Positions 1 through 11,465 of a DNA stretch of 64,000 nucleotides are shown here, piece after piece. Position numbers and translations under genes: made by a program. This stretch comes from Orientallactaga sibirica (lineage: Eukaryota > Chordata > Mammalia > Rodentia > Dipodidae). How positions within the stretch are numbered: position 1 is the first letter of the stretch; every line of letters begins with the position of its first letter. The stretch covers positions 14,738,501 through 14,802,500 of the forward strand of contig JAEOAD010000018.1 in NCBI GenBank assembly GCA_036365145.1. The letters run 5' to 3'. Under the pieces are notes generated by a model. It was given only the letters and a program-made list of their open reading frames with translations, ran no database searches and had not been told where the DNA came from.

Positions 1-512
1 ACGCTGCAGTTGCTCAAGTACCATTCATCATGGTCAGCATTCCACAGCAGGCAGCTAGAGAAGGAAGCCAGCAGCTCAAACAGACACCCATCCCAGATCC
101 ATCCATGCACCCTATCTCTCAGGAGAATCCCTAGCCATAACGACAGACCTTCCTTTTCAACAGGGAGATGCAGAACAGGTAGAAAAGCTCTGGTCTGGCA
201 TTTAAGAGATAAAGAGCTATCATGAATCTTCAGGTTTAAGATTAAGGATCAAGTGTCTGATAAGCCATCAGAAATATATGTGGAAGGTTTTTTTCTCTTG
301 CCAAAGACTATGCTCCTTCAGAATGTCATAAATGTCCATAGGTTGTATCTTATCACTGCAGGACTATGGAGAACTAGGAGAACACTGCCTTAAATCTCAT
401 CCCAGCATACTACTCATCCTCTGACTCTTTCTACACTTTTTTTTTTCTTTCTACTCTCACGTTACTTCTTTTATTGCTAATATAAAGCATGAACACATGC
501 CTATGTAAATTT
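1..512. other. Unassigned sequence, no gene or repeat recognised
   Basis: No repeat family or exon structure is recognisable. A 71-codon open frame at 10-225 (+) has no splice context, no known domain and no credible start, so I treat it as chance. Confidence 0.5.
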
Positions 513-533
513 GCACACGTGCGCGCATGTGCG

Positions 534-588
<55 letters not shown>
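513..588. repeat. Alternating purine-pyrimidine tract ending in (AC)24
   Basis: Every base from 513 to 588 alternates purine and pyrimidine. The first 28 bases are rich in CG/TG/CA steps and the remaining 48 are a pure AC dinucleotide run. Alternating CG/CA DNA is the classic sequence for left-handed Z-DNA under negative supercoiling. The 104-codon minus-strand open frame across it (431-745) encodes alternating Val-Cys and is a by-product of the repeat. Confidence 0.95.
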
Positions 589-590
<2 letters not shown>

Positions 591-1800
591 TCTCTTTCTG
601 GTAGTTTTAGACATGCTTTGCATGAGCAGGTTTGACTGTGAACTCTGACCTGCTCATTCCAGCAAGGCATTCCATGTTTCAGCAGAAAGGCTTTTAATGA
701 AACCATCATCTCAAGAAAGCAGGTGATGGCACTTTGCTGAAACACGTCTAAGTCTTAAAGGGTTACATAAACAGCCCAAAACAAGATCACATTCAATCCT
801 GTTATTTTTTCTGTAGGCACACATTTTTTAAGCATACATTTTTCCTCAACTGATGTAGGGTTGTGCCATTAGGAGATCCATGTATTGAAGCAGAAAATTT
901 GGATATGGGCCAAACATATTGAGTTACCATTCCAGTTTGCTAGCCCTGCCAGAGAAAACTACTGCACACATTTTATTATATGAATATTTGATCACTTAAA
1001 GGTGACTATAATTATTTTTATATAAAATGTTTGATGTAAAATATTTTCAAATCATGAGATTTCTGGTCATTCCATAGACAAATGCAGTGTTGTATCAAAA
1101 ATATTGAAAATGTATCCTCCTTTACTAATAATAGAATGCTAATCTTTTCATGTCAATGTGCTGACCTAGACTTCCTCAAACTTTGAAAATTTTAAGATAT
1201 TTTACAAAGTGATTATATTTTTGGAAAAGGAATCATGTTATATAATGACTTTTAGTAAAAAAAAAAAAATCTCACTTTCATGGTATTTCTAAACCCAGTT
1301 TACATATAAGAAGATACAAATAAGGTCAAGTATACTGATTTTTTTTCATGGTTCCTGATGGACATGTAAAAGAGCTATTATTTCAAGATGATTTGTCCCC
1401 CAATTTATCAACACAAGACAAGTCCTAAGGAGACTGTTTTTATTTGTCAATAAATTTGTTGTGCTTATCTAGGATGTTGATTCTTTACAACATTAAAGCT
1501 GAGAAACAGTGGAAGAAAATTTTGAAGAAAATGTAAAAATTAAAATTATCTAAATTTAAAGTGTTCTTAAAGCAAAAGTAAAGAATAATCATGGGGGCTA
1601 TGAAGATGGCTTAGTGTTTAAAGAATAATTGTAAGTGTAGAAAAGATAATGAATGTACTCTAAATAAAAGTGGAAATGGAACATATGATAGGTTGACAAA
1701 GTGTAGACCAATTGGAACTATAATTTTGTAAAACTAAATCTTATGAATGAAAATATCTATGGGATTAGAAGATGGCAGATTCTTGTAAATCTGTCAATGG
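589..1800. other. Unassigned AT-rich intergenic DNA
   Basis: AT-rich with a short A-run at about 1259-1270. No transposon family, exon or RNA gene recognised. Confidence 0.5.
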
Positions 1801-1942
1801 AAGCCAGGTGTGGTAGCTTAAATATTTAATCCAGCACTTGAAAGGCAAAGATAGCAGGATCACTTGAGTTCAAGGCCCACCTGGACTGCAGATTATGTTC
1901 GAGGTAAGCTCATGTTAGAGTGAAAACCTGTCTTTAAAAATG
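1801..1942 (+). mobile_element. B1 SINE, degenerate
   Basis: 7SL-derived rodent SINE. The order is gccaggtgtggtagct (left end and box A), a decayed atttaatccagcactt, gagttcaaggcccacctgga, then gagtgaaaacctgtctt before an A-rich tail. Many substitutions mark it as old. It is a retrotransposed copy with no protein. Confidence 0.85.
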
Positions 1943-2454
1943 TCTAACAATAAGATTCTACAGAAAAAAGGAACAACTAAAGATTTTGTGCAAAGTACAA
2001 AGCTAGGAATAACTACCTGACAATGGAGTATGGGAAATGGAAAAGGAAAGAATAAAGATAAAAATACAATTAGAAAGCTGTCACAAAAGACTAGGCCAGA
2101 TGCTGTAGTAAGTGCAGCTTTATGGAGAATGTCTATACAATCATAAGCAGAATATTTTGCATATCACATTAAAAGAATATTGTGTCCTTGAAGTGTTTGT
2201 TGCCATAGATGCATTTCTCTTCTCACTGTTTAGTGAGTATTTCCTGCATTCTCAGGATTTTAAACACATAACAGATAGACATAGTCCCTGACCTCAAAAT
2301 CGCTTGACATCTAGTAAGAGAAAAATATGTTCTCTGGCACTTGTGATTGCTATAGTTACTGCTATAAAGATAATAACACATAGGGAGCTACTTGGGCAGT
2401 TCAAAATTCACTGTAACAGCAGTAACATTTTATTTTTGCTCCACAAGTTATTTA
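1943..2454. other. Unassigned sequence
   Basis: A-rich immediately after the B1 tail, otherwise no recognisable family or coding signal. Confidence 0.45.
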
Positions 2455-2800
2455 AGGGTTTGTATTTTGTGTGTGCATGTGTGTGTGCATGTGTGTGTGT
2501 GCAAGTGTGCATGCATGCATGTGTGTATATGTGTATGGAAGCCAGAGGACATCCTACGGTGTCATTCCTCTCAGGTACCAGCCACATATTTTTGAGACAG
2601 GATCTATCACTGACTGAATGTTTGTCAAGTAGATAATAGTGAGTGGCCAGTGAGCCTCAGAGATCTGCCTTACCAGTATTGGGATTATAAGCAAGTTCCA
2701 CCATGCCTGGCGTTTCAAAAATGTTTGTTTTGGAGATCAAGCTCAGATATTCATGTTTACAAAGCAAGTACTTTACTGACTGAGCCATCTCCTCAAGCAT
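2455..2800 (-). mobile_element. B4 SINE (ID-B1 composite), full length
   Basis: Read on the minus strand it has the B4 order: an ID-like head (tgagccatctcctcaagc is its + strand complement), a B1-derived middle (attgggattataagcaa, gagacaggatctatcac), then a tail region (ccagaggacatcct) ending in a TG/CA-rich run at 2468-2535. Possible short flanking repeats (atttaag) occur at both ends. The open frames across it are repeat artefacts. Confidence 0.8.
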
Positions 2801-3553
2801 TTAAGACTCTTTTGAACTACACTTTAGGTTCAGAGTCTAAGTGCTTTGAATATGAACAGTTATATGAAAAACTAGAAAGCTTAATGAATAAACAAAAACA
2901 GAGATGTAGCTGAATTTGACAACCAAATATTTTACAGAACAATTCTGGCAAACAGGAAAGGACTAAGCATAAGTAGAACATCCTTCATTCTTCCAAATAG
3001 CAGCTCCACAAAAGCCTCCATTAGTATTCATACTACCAATGGTCACAGTTCCAATTTTGAAGCAAAAGCAATTATTGAATGGTATGATTTGGAGGGAATA
3101 GTTTCCATGGTGAATTAAATGTTTTGATAATGAACTAGGTACTTCAAGCTAAATTACCAATTAATGGGCCTCAAATTTAACATATGAGAGTGAAGATTAT
3201 GTAGCAGTCTACAGACAAATCTTTCTTAGAATGAATATGTGTTTATAAGAAGCAAAAGAGTAGCTACAAGTGAATTTAAAATCAAGTAGGAAGAGGTAGT
3301 ATGTCATCTGGGAGAAGCAATACAAAGATCAGTCTAAATTAGGTTGTCATAAATCTCATCCTGACTACTGTGATATCACAGATAACCTTGGGAACTACTA
3401 GTGATCCAATATTAGGTGGCATCTGTGGGGGTTTCTCTTCTTTTCCTCTCTTCTTTTTGCTGAGTATGACATAACTATTCACCAACACACATGCCAACCC
3501 TCAAATTTCTCTTCTCAATATCTGTGTTATGTTATGAGAAAAATGTTGCCATG
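2801..3553. other. Unassigned sequence
   Basis: No transposon, RNA gene or exon recognised between the B4 and the MIR. Base composition is like the surrounding AT-rich DNA. Confidence 0.45.
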
Positions 3554-3745
3554 TGGTGAAGACATTCACTTTGGAGGCAAGGGCTCCTGAATCCAAATCT
3601 ATTCAGGATATGAAGCCACATTCCCTTTTTACCTTTGTTGATTGAAGCTTCTTCAGTTACAAAGCAAAGATAATAATGTGTTGCCTACCTTCTAAAATAG
3701 CTTTGGGAATGAAGATGATAATTTATATGAAGTATGAAATACAAG
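3554..3745 (+). mobile_element. MIR SINE, nearly complete
   Basis: tRNA-derived SINE older than the placental radiation. The body follows the MIR consensus: ggtgaagacattcact, ggaggcaagggctcctgaatc, then tcttcagttacaaagcaaag and ataataatgtgttgcctacc near the 3' end. Divergence is high, as expected for its age. Confidence 0.75.
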
Positions 3746-3804
3746 ATAAGAAAGAATCATGTTTCCAAAATTATTATCATGTATTAAACACAAATATCTT
3801 GAAA

Positions 3805-4335
3805 TTCTCATTCATAACTTTCTATTAGCTTGACTTTCTCTTTGTTGGACTGTATTAGATCTGCCACCTGGTCTTCTAGTTTAGATATTCTGTCCTCTCC
3901 TTCATCCATTCTACTGGTGAGACTTTTCACAGAGTTTTTTATTTGACTGACTGTGTTCTTCAGAGCTAGGATTTCAGCCTGGTTTTTCTTCAGTATTTCT
4001 ATTTCCTTACTCATGTCTTATAATGACCTCCTTATTTCATTAAACTGGTTTCCTGTGTTCTCTTTCAGGAGTTTGTTTTCTTCTTTGATTCCTTTCATTT
4101 CTTCTTTGATTTCTTTGAGTCTATATAAAATCATTCTTTTGAAATATTTGTCAGGCATTTCATCTAAAACAGTCTCATTGGCGATCATTTCTGATGGATT
4201 TATAATTTTTGGTGGGATTGCATTGTCTTGATTCTTTGTGTTTCTTATAATGTTGCGACTTTTGCATCCTGAGTTGATTTGATGCTTGGGTTTTCTACTT
4301 ATCTGTAGTGTTCTTAGATGTGGTGATCCACCTTT
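3805..4335 (-). pseudogene. L1 ORF1 fragment, coiled-coil region
   Basis: The minus-strand reading has an ORF1-like lysine/glutamate-rich stretch (EIKEEMKGIKEENKLLKE) followed, after an in-frame stop near 4016, by a heptad-rich segment with IKNSVKSLTSRM and EDRISKLEDQV. These match the trimerising coiled coil of L1 ORF1p, the RNA chaperone of the L1 particle. The RRM and C-terminal domains are missing, so only a relic remains. Confidence 0.75.
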
Positions 4336-4574
4336 ATATACTTTCAGGATATGAGTTTAAAGTGCCAAGTGTAGCCCTTGTACCCAATCCAATGGCAGAA
4401 GTAATCCTAGGTGTTAAGTTTGCTTACTAAGTTAGCATTCTAGTGGATTGGGTGGAACAATTGACTCTCAAATTCTAGACATCAACTGAGCAATATACAC
4501 ATTCAATAAAAGCCAGCACAGAATACACAAGTGTGAGGATTAAAACATGTAGTCTTATAAAGCCAAAATCCCTA

Positions 4575-4690
4575 AGGGTCTGTGTTGCTCTACACCCTTA
4601 ATCCTGTCTGCTAGGAGGTAGAGAATTCTGTTCTGAATTGGGTTCCAGGTCAGCCTGGATCTGAATCAGAGCCTGTCCCCAATAATGACG
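4575..4690 (+). mobile_element. B1-like SINE, very degenerate
   Basis: ctacacccttaatcctgtct and ggttccaggtcagcctgga, followed by gagcctgtccc, follow B1 order on the plus strand. Box A is unrecognisable and no flanking duplication is visible. It lies inside the older L1 fragment. Confidence 0.5.
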
Positions 4691-5245
4691 GAAGCAAAAG
4701 GCAAAGGTCCTATAAATCTGAAAGCATTAAAGGCAACAATATTCAATCCCCAAATACACCTTATTTGAAAGGGTAAAGCCAACTAAAAATATGTAATCCA
4801 CAACCTGCCCTGATATGGAAAGAGAGATTAGAACTTCCAATGCAGGCCTATGTACCTGTTTTTTTTTTTTTTGTTGTTGTTCTTGTTTTTGTTTGTTTGT
4901 TTGTTTGTTTGTTTGTCAGAAGGCCTCATTACCTTTTGGGATGGCTTTTAATCTTACCATTGCTGAATGTCCACCCTCGATCTCTCCATGATGTGCTGTG
5001 GAGCTGGAGTTCTGTTCAGCTGTGCTGGATGCCCTGCAGCTAGGGGCTGAATGCCAAGGGCTGAATGCCTGATGTTCATGGTTCTGATAGTGGGGCACAG
5101 GAGAGTGCAGGAAGCCTGGAGTTGCTCACCCAGTCCCACCTCCGTCTCTTTCAGAAGCTCTTTAGTTGATCTCAGCTCTCTTTCCTTCAGATTTCTTGAC
5201 TTTACTAGGAGGCTGATGAGGTTGGAAAATCTCCTTGTTTGATAT

Positions 5246-5270
5246 CTGCTGCTGCTGCTGCTGCTGCTGC
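5246..5270. repeat. (CTG)8 trinucleotide repeat
   Basis: Eight CTG units (CAG on the L1-sense strand) inside the old L1 5' region. In its minus-strand open frame the run reads as serine. Confidence 0.95.
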
Positions 5271-5594
5271 TTGGTGCGCCTGGTAGGCACAGATTGAGCG
5301 GATTGGGGCCTAAACTCCTCATTAGGATTCTGGCTGTTTTCCTCCTTTCTGGTTCTTCGTCTGCTTCTCCGCTCTGTCTAAGAATAACCTATACTCCTGC
5401 ACTTTTCAGAACAAGAGTGTATTTTGCTGTGGTTTTGCTGAAATACCTCCCTAGGCTGGTTTGGCATGGTTCCTATGCCACCATCTTACCTCAGAATTTG
5501 TTTCTCAATTAGTGTCTCATATACTCTTTCAGGAATAGTGTTTATCATATTATACACTATGAGATTATAAAGGGTAATAAAAATCACCTCTTTT

Positions 5595-5819
5595 GGGCTG
5601 AATAAATGGCTTAGCAGTTAAGGCACTTGTCTGAAAAGACAAAGGACCACGGAGCAATTTCCCAGGACCCACGTAAGCCAGATGCACAAGGTGGCACATG
5701 CATCTGGAGTTCATTTTCAGTGGCTGGAGGCCCTGGAATGCTCATTATCTCTCTTTCTCTCTCTATATCTACCTATCTCCCTCTCTCTCTCAAATAAATA
5801 AATAAAAATAAAATATTTT
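5595..5819 (+). mobile_element. DIP-like tRNA-derived SINE (B2 superfamily)
   Basis: Complete element: head gggctgaataaatggcttag, box B-like region (decayed ttcgattcc), agccagatgcacaagg core, CT-rich stretch, then (AATAAA)n tail. Flanked by the duplication aaaaatcac (about 5579-5587 and 5821-5829), the mark of L1-driven insertion. Confidence 0.9.
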
Positions 5820-5829
5820 TAAAAATCAC

Positions 5830-7867
5830 TATATATATATATATACATCCCTGCAATTTAGGGATGCATTTGTGAATTCATTTCACTTAGCAGCTCTGAA
5901 CTACATAGTAAAATATGTTAATATTTGCATTTAAATACTGAAGACTTTTTAACTGCAATCATTATTAAATAGTCATATATCTTAAAAAACATCATACCTC
6001 ATATAACAGACATTTGACTTTTCATTTTTGTATGTTTCTCCTACTTGGCATTGCTTATGATGTTTAAATGGAAAGAAATCCAAGAAACTCAGCCCTGTCA
6101 TAATTGGTATTTCGAGCTACCCAGAAGGAAAACTGGTAACTAACCTACTTTTACTGTGGTCCTACTATAAATCTTGTGGAAGGAAGTTATAAGAGTATAA
6201 AGGTGAATTACCATCTAAGTTACACTATCTTATACATTCATCTCATTCTCTATTTTTATAGAATATCTTAGAGGAGATGGGGTTAAGATTGTTAAGTCCC
6301 AAATATTATGAAAAATCTGAGGTTGAATTTCATGTAACCTGGACGTATATTTGTGGAAGGCCAAAGATGATCCCTTTGCATGCAGCATATTCATTTAGCA
6401 AATGCAATATTTTGACTAGGGATCAAAATACCCTGCAGTTCACTTGAAAGATCCATAACCTCTTTAATTTTCCAACCATGCCACATAATATTAGATCCAT
6501 CTATATTGTAGCTCAAGACAGAGTTTCTTAATAAAATGTTTAGGTACTGTGCTCTCCTTTGAGGTTTTAGTAGAATTCAAATTTGAAAGCAATTACTACA
6601 TTTTCATGTTATCTGTTCCTAATAAGTATGTGATAAAGTTATGCATTCTTATATCAGACAAGTACAATATACATGTGCATATATTTTCAGAATATTTTAG
6701 AACTTTAATATATTTATTGTACCTCTCTCAGAAGTGTTTTTATTAACTGTTAACAAATCACAAACCTCTGCTTGTGAGAAGAGCATTGTCTTCTGAAGCA
6801 AAATGATTGTCCTGGGAAATCTCATGGTACACTTCTCACTGTACTGCACAAAACAATAAAGAAGACTTGTGGAATTTCAAAAATTATGGAATTTTAGAGA
6901 TGACTTTATCTTCTTTGCTAATTCAGAAGCAAAATTGCAAACTTATGTCATTTTGAAGGATGGAGACTGTTATGAGAATGAAAAATTCTTAGTCCTTTTA
7001 TTCCTCTTTGATATGCTCTCTGACCTAATCTCATCCCATTAGAGATGTGTCAGAGATAAGACAAGGGTTGAGAAAATGGATCTGAGTTTAATATTAATTC
7101 TATATAAACCCAACAACAGGTTAGTCCCAAACACAACAAATGGGCAGTTAATAATAGGAAAAGTCAGCTGAAGGAAACAAGTCTCTGCTGGGGTTTTTTG
7201 AAACTTTGACATCCATAGTGAGATGTGCACATATGAGATGGTAGAACTGTCCTGACAAATCTGTGACAGAACAGCTGATGATCAGCTGATGAGGCCAGAA
7301 ACATCAAATGGGCCAGGGTCACCTGTTTTCTTTGTGCCTCCACCTTTCTCAGTCTATCCCAAATCTTATTGTCATAAACCAAGATATGGTTTCTATTCAG
7401 AGATGGTAAAAGCATTCTAGGTGATTTCATCATCTGTGACTATGGATAACCAGCCAAAGCAATGCTTTCCCATGTCTGCCCAACTAGGGGATTAATAAAA
7501 GAGGACTCTGGCACAGATATGGAATGAGACTATTGTGAAGGTGATGAAAATGAGGTGAGAGATGAATGGCATGTAATATAAGTAGGTGACTCTTTCCAGT
7601 TCTGTTCCTATAGATAACCCATGGCTGATGAGTCCATGGTGCTGCTCTTTGCATTACACAGTCCTCTTCAGAAAATATGCGATTTCAAGGCTGTGTCTGC
7701 TTCTCTTTCTAATTTAATCTCTCTCTTTGGCTTTAAAATTTATATTTCCTGTCAGAAGACATTTACTATTTCTCCATTGTTTTGGAATGACACAGATATC
7801 TAAAAGACAGATAAAAATATACATCATATCTTCATGTTTACAAGTCATCCAAAGATCTATCTCTATT
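5830..7867. other. Unassigned AT-rich interval, no repeat recognised
   Basis: Two kilobases without a recognisable transposon. It begins with a short (TA)n run (5831-5845). Open frames are at most 89 codons and carry no known domain. It could hold very old repeats or conserved non-coding DNA; reading alone cannot separate these. Confidence 0.5.
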
Positions 7868-8056
7868 TTTTAAAATATTTTATTTAGTTACAAACAGAGA
7901 GAGAGAATGAGCATGCCAGGGCCTCTAGCCATTGCAAATGAACTCCAGATGCATGTGTCCCTTGTGCATCTGGCTTATATGGGTCCTGGGGAATCAAATC
8001 TGTGTCCTTTGGCTTCTTAGGCAAATGCCTTAACCACTAAGCCATCTCTCCAGCCC
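7868..8056 (-). mobile_element. DIP-like SINE
   Basis: Minus-strand copy: tttattt tail, GA-rich stretch, gggcctctagccattgcaaa core, taaccactaagccatctctc head complement ending in ccagccc. The copy is fairly well preserved and the flanks look only weakly duplicated. Confidence 0.9.
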
Positions 8057-8269
8057 ATATCTTTATTTTTTTTTCAGAGTTTACTGTGGCAAATGTGGAT
8101 ACTTTGAAATCAGCATAGTACTTCCAGTGGTATTTGCTATACACATTTTTGTTTGAAATGTTTTGTTTGGTCTTGCAGATAACAAAATAGTTGATATTTT
8201 CTTCTGGGAAGGAAGAAAATCAGAAAATACCCACCAAAAGGACCAGAAAGTGTGAGAATGAACAGACAT

Positions 8270-8420
8270 CAATATTAAGAGAGCATGTGATCTATTCCAA
8301 GACTCTTCTAAGTACTTTACATGTATTAACACTTTTATCACCACCAAAATTACCTGTGGTTGATCCAAATGTCAGTCCTGTTTTTAACTTATGAGGAAAT
8401 GATATGGGAGAAGTCACTGT
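8270..8420 (-). mobile_element. MIR SINE fragment
   Basis: On the plus strand it reads cttctaagtactttacatgt, then ttaacacttttatcaccacc and later aacttatgaggaaatgatat, which is the reverse complement of the MIR 3' half. Confidence 0.7.
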
Positions 8421-8434
8421 AAAATTGATAACAA

Positions 8435-8640
8435 TGATGATGGTTAATTTTGCCTCTCGACTTGACTCAGCTTACCAAGATCCCCAGACTTTTTATCAAA
8501 CCTCATTTTAGATATAACTGTGAAAGGTTTTTCTTAATTTTTACTGACATGTAATTTGATAGAGTAAGAAAAATCCCTTCTCCAATCCAATGAGTTAAAG
8601 TACTTCAGAGCAGAGATTAAGGGTTTGTTAAAGAATTTTC
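8435..8640 (+). mobile_element. ERVL-type solo LTR fragment (MLT2-like)
   Basis: Begins with ggttaattttgcctctcgac and ttgactcag, the start of MLT2-class ERVL LTRs, and later has ccttctccaatccaatgagt, matching the LTR's middle part. Highly diverged and 3'-incomplete. The family call is from recalled consensus. Confidence 0.5.
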
Positions 8641-9277
8641 ATGACAATAGTCGGTTTACTGCACTTCTCCTGCCTCCCTTCCCCACTCCTTCTACATACA
8701 CACAGCTCCTTTCTCAGAGTAGGAAAGTGTCTAGAATAGAATCACCCAGCTAATGTGGTGTGATTATGATTATGGTAAGGGAGACTGATTATGGAACTAA
8801 AACCTATGATTCCCTTATTACTAAAAAGTAACTTACTTCCAAATTTATTCAGCAGGTGGGCAGAGTTCTTCCCCTATGGATTTAGGATTAAAGGTGTAGG
8901 CTTCTACTGACTATTCAAACCAGGCTCCTTCCCCCAAGCTAGATCCTGTTGGCACCTCTAATTTTCTGCCACATGTCCTTTGGTCTGTGTCTACAGCCAT
9001 TTACAAATAACTAATTTCATCCTTTAAGGCCAGGAAAGGAATTTTCCTAGTGTACTCTGGTATCATGTCAATGACTTGTATAACATAATATAATAAAAGA
9101 ATTGATATTCTATCTTACTCACCATATAATATAGCATAGTACATGCAAGGACATCCCACCAATCTTCCATATTCTATCAATTAGAACAACTTATAGATCA
9201 TACTGGTACTTAGAAGTATGGATTCATGCAATGGCACGCATGAGATCACCAGAAGAAACTTAATTTGCATCCACTGT
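8641..9277. other. Unassigned sequence
   Basis: May include the decayed remainder of the LTR to its left (CT-rich at 8660-8710). No coding or RNA gene signal. Confidence 0.4.
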
Positions 9278-9280
9278 TTT

Positions 9281-9486
9281 TAAATTTTTTTTTACATTAT
9301 TTATTTGGGAGAAAAAGACAAATGAGAGACAGAAAGAGTGTGCACTAGGACCTCTAGCCACAGCAAACCAATTCCATACTCAATGTGCCACCTTGTGCAT
9401 CTGGCTTACATGAGCACTGGGGAGTTGAACTTGGGTCCTTTGGCATTACTGGCAAGTGCCTTAACTGCAAAGCCATCTCTAGCCCC
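9281..9486 (-). mobile_element. DIP-like SINE inserted in a MIR
   Basis: Tail atttatttggg, core ccaccttgtgcatctggctt, head complement aaagccatctctagcccc. Flanked by cactgttttt (about 9271) and cactattttt (about 9495), a slightly mutated target-site duplication. MIR sequence resumes to the right. Confidence 0.9.
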
Positions 9487-9489
9487 TGT

Positions 9490-9560
9490 GTTCACTATTT
9501 TTATGGCTATTTTGCATATGAGAGAATTGAGTCTCAAGAATATTAATTATGTTGCTTATA
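9490..9560 (-). mobile_element. MIR SINE fragment
   Basis: ttgcatatgagagaattgag with following text matches the reverse complement of the MIR segment containing ctcagtttcctcatctgtaa. The adjoining DIP insertion obscures its left end. Confidence 0.55.
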
Positions 9561-10598
9561 ATCAAGTTGATTAAAAATTTGAGTCTTGAAGTGATGTAAT
9601 AAAGACATACCATCCTTTCTCTTAACCATCATCTATGTCCCTTGGAGTAGTCCTTTTTTTTTATATATTCATTAGCTATGTACTTATCAAGTGACTCCAG
9701 CTTTGGGCTCAATGACACAAATTAGGATGATTGTTATGGAAGAGAAATAATACTGTCTCTTGAGTATTAACAAACTATGGTGATATGATATGTACAGGTG
9801 AGCAACAAATAGAATGCTAATTTAATAATCTAGATAAGATATAAGAATGATTTGGATTAGGTTAATGAGATTTGGGAGAGGCAGAAGTTAATACATCAAC
9901 AGGCACTTTTATATGTTTGTTTGTTTGTTTATTTATTTATTTTGATTGTTAAATAAAGTAAAGGAGATTTTATTGGAAATCAGTGAGAAATCATAGCATT
10001 TCAGCTCAAGTATGCCCAAGGATTTGGCCAATAGGTATCCCAAGAAGAGATAGGAAGAGGGAAAAGCATGTTATGTTTCTGAGTTAGAACTGAGGAAAGT
10101 GGGCAGGCTTAGCAGTTAAGATCTTCAACCAGCTGTTTTTCTTTTAAACATATTTTTGATGTTTTTTTAAAATTTAGTCAAACAGCATATCAAACTTTCA
10201 AGATCAGAAAGAGGTTATTTTAGTAAAGAGTCAACAAAGCAGCTATTATTCCTAAGCACAATACTCTGCTCTTTTTCTCTTGGAAGCTATGCCCATTACC
10301 CAGAAGAATCACTGTTGAGCAATCTGTAACCTACATACTCATCATCCTTTGCCTTTGTTTCAGAAAGTCTTAGGATATCATCATGAGAACATGTCAGGTA
10401 TAATAATCCAGAATTAGCTATCCATTTCTATCTGTAGAAACCTGAAAGCCCCAAGAACCACAGATGGTACTTCATGGCTGTGTGGTATATGAATACGGCA
10501 TATTACCATAATAAGGTCACATAATTCATGTACTGAAGCAGAAAGCAGAAGCTAGGATGACCATTCCTCCAGCAGATCAAAGTATTGTGGTTTAAAAA
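9561..10598. other. Unassigned sequence
   Basis: Contains a (GTTT)n/(ATTT)n run at about 9917-9942 that looks like a SINE tail without a body. Otherwise no family or gene recognised. Confidence 0.45.
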
Positions 10599-10607
10599 CC
10601 CCATACA

Positions 10608-10824
10608 GGGGGCTGGGGAAATGGCTTACAGGCGTTTGCCTGCAAAGCCTAAGGACCTGGGTTCAATTCCCCAGGACCCACGTAAGCCAGATGCACAAGG
10701 GGCACATACATCTGGAGTTCGTTTGCAGTGGCTGGATGCCCTGGCATGACTATTCTCTCTTTCTCTCTATCTGCCTCTGTCTTTCTCTCTCAAATAAATA
10801 AATAAAATATTTAAAAAAAAAAAA
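10608..10824 (+). mobile_element. DIP-like SINE, well preserved
   Basis: gggctggggaaatggcttac head, ggttcaattcc box B, intact core, CT stretch, AATAAATAAA and a 12-A tail. A perfect catacag duplication precedes it and follows the A tail. Confidence 0.95.
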
Positions 10825-11219
10825 CATACAGAGTCTATCATCCTCCATCCTCAGTATGAGAACACTTGCCACATGCTCATCAGCTCCAAAGTTCTACTGG
10901 TGATCTTTGTGTACACATTGACCCAAGTTTTCCAGTAGAACTGACTTTTACATTCCTTATTCCAAAGACAGTAAGAGCTGGGAGTGCTGGGAAGCCTTGT
11001 CTTTCTGAACTAATGCACAATGTTTGGCTGCAGCCCAAGCTATTACCTGAAGCAGGTTGAGCAGGATGGCTGAATGATGGCCTCCCCAACATACCAAGTC
11101 CAAAGGTCTGAAATTTGCAAATGGTGCCTTATTTGGGGGAAAATACCCATGGTAGTTGTAATTAATGATCTGGAGAGATTATCCTCAATTATGTAGATAA
11201 ATTCTAAGTAATACTAAAT
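10825..11219. other. Unassigned sequence
   Basis: Contains overlapping 64- and 70-codon open frames on opposite strands with no recognisable domain. No repeat seen. Confidence 0.4.
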
Positions 11220-11465
11220 CTGTCCTCATGACAGAAAGACAAAAGGACACAATGCAGACTGACAGAGAAGAATGTGATGAGAGGATGAAGCACAGAGATA
11301 AAGCCTAGGAATGCTGGCAGCTGCCCAGACCGGGCAGGGAGAGGGTGTACATTCTCCCCGGAGACTTGTCAGTATGCTGACTTTGGACTTCAGCCTCTAG
11401 CACTGTGAGAGAATACATTTGTTTGGCTTTAAACCAATTAGTGTATGATAACTAATTATGAAAAA
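11220..11465 (+). mobile_element. MLT1-like MaLR LTR, 3' part
   Basis: The end reads ttggacttcagcctctagca, ctgtgagagaatacatttgt, then a TTAAACCA-type segment, which is the conserved 3' end of MLT1 LTRs. The upstream gatgagaggatgaagcac also fits. Old and diverged; no internal region adjoins it. Confidence 0.65.

Larger units (their letters stand above)
3805..5490 (-). mobile_element. Old LINE-1, 5' part (5'UTR to mid ORF1)
   Basis: Read right to left on the minus strand. The 5' end near 5490 begins with aagatggtggcat, an L1-like start carrying a YY1-type motif. A GC-richer 5'UTR follows with a short CAG run (5246-5270), then a CAAA-rich spacer (4850-4916), a degenerate B1, and ORF1 coiled-coil coding remnants at 3805-4335. 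The RNA-binding half of ORF1, ORF2 and the 3'UTR are absent. Its sequence differs from the two larger L1s in the window, so it is another subfamily. That all blocks belong to one insertion is inferred from order and orientation. Confidence 0.6.

Noticed and set aside
4954..5322. 122-codon minus-strand frame with a serine run
   Set aside because: It is the old L1 5' region, and the serine run is the CAG repeat. Not a host gene.
10611..10680. tRNA gene suggested by box A and box B sequences
   Set aside because: These are the tRNA-derived heads of DIP SINEs. They cannot fold to a full cloverleaf and each leads into a SINE body and tail. The same applies to every DIP and ID copy.
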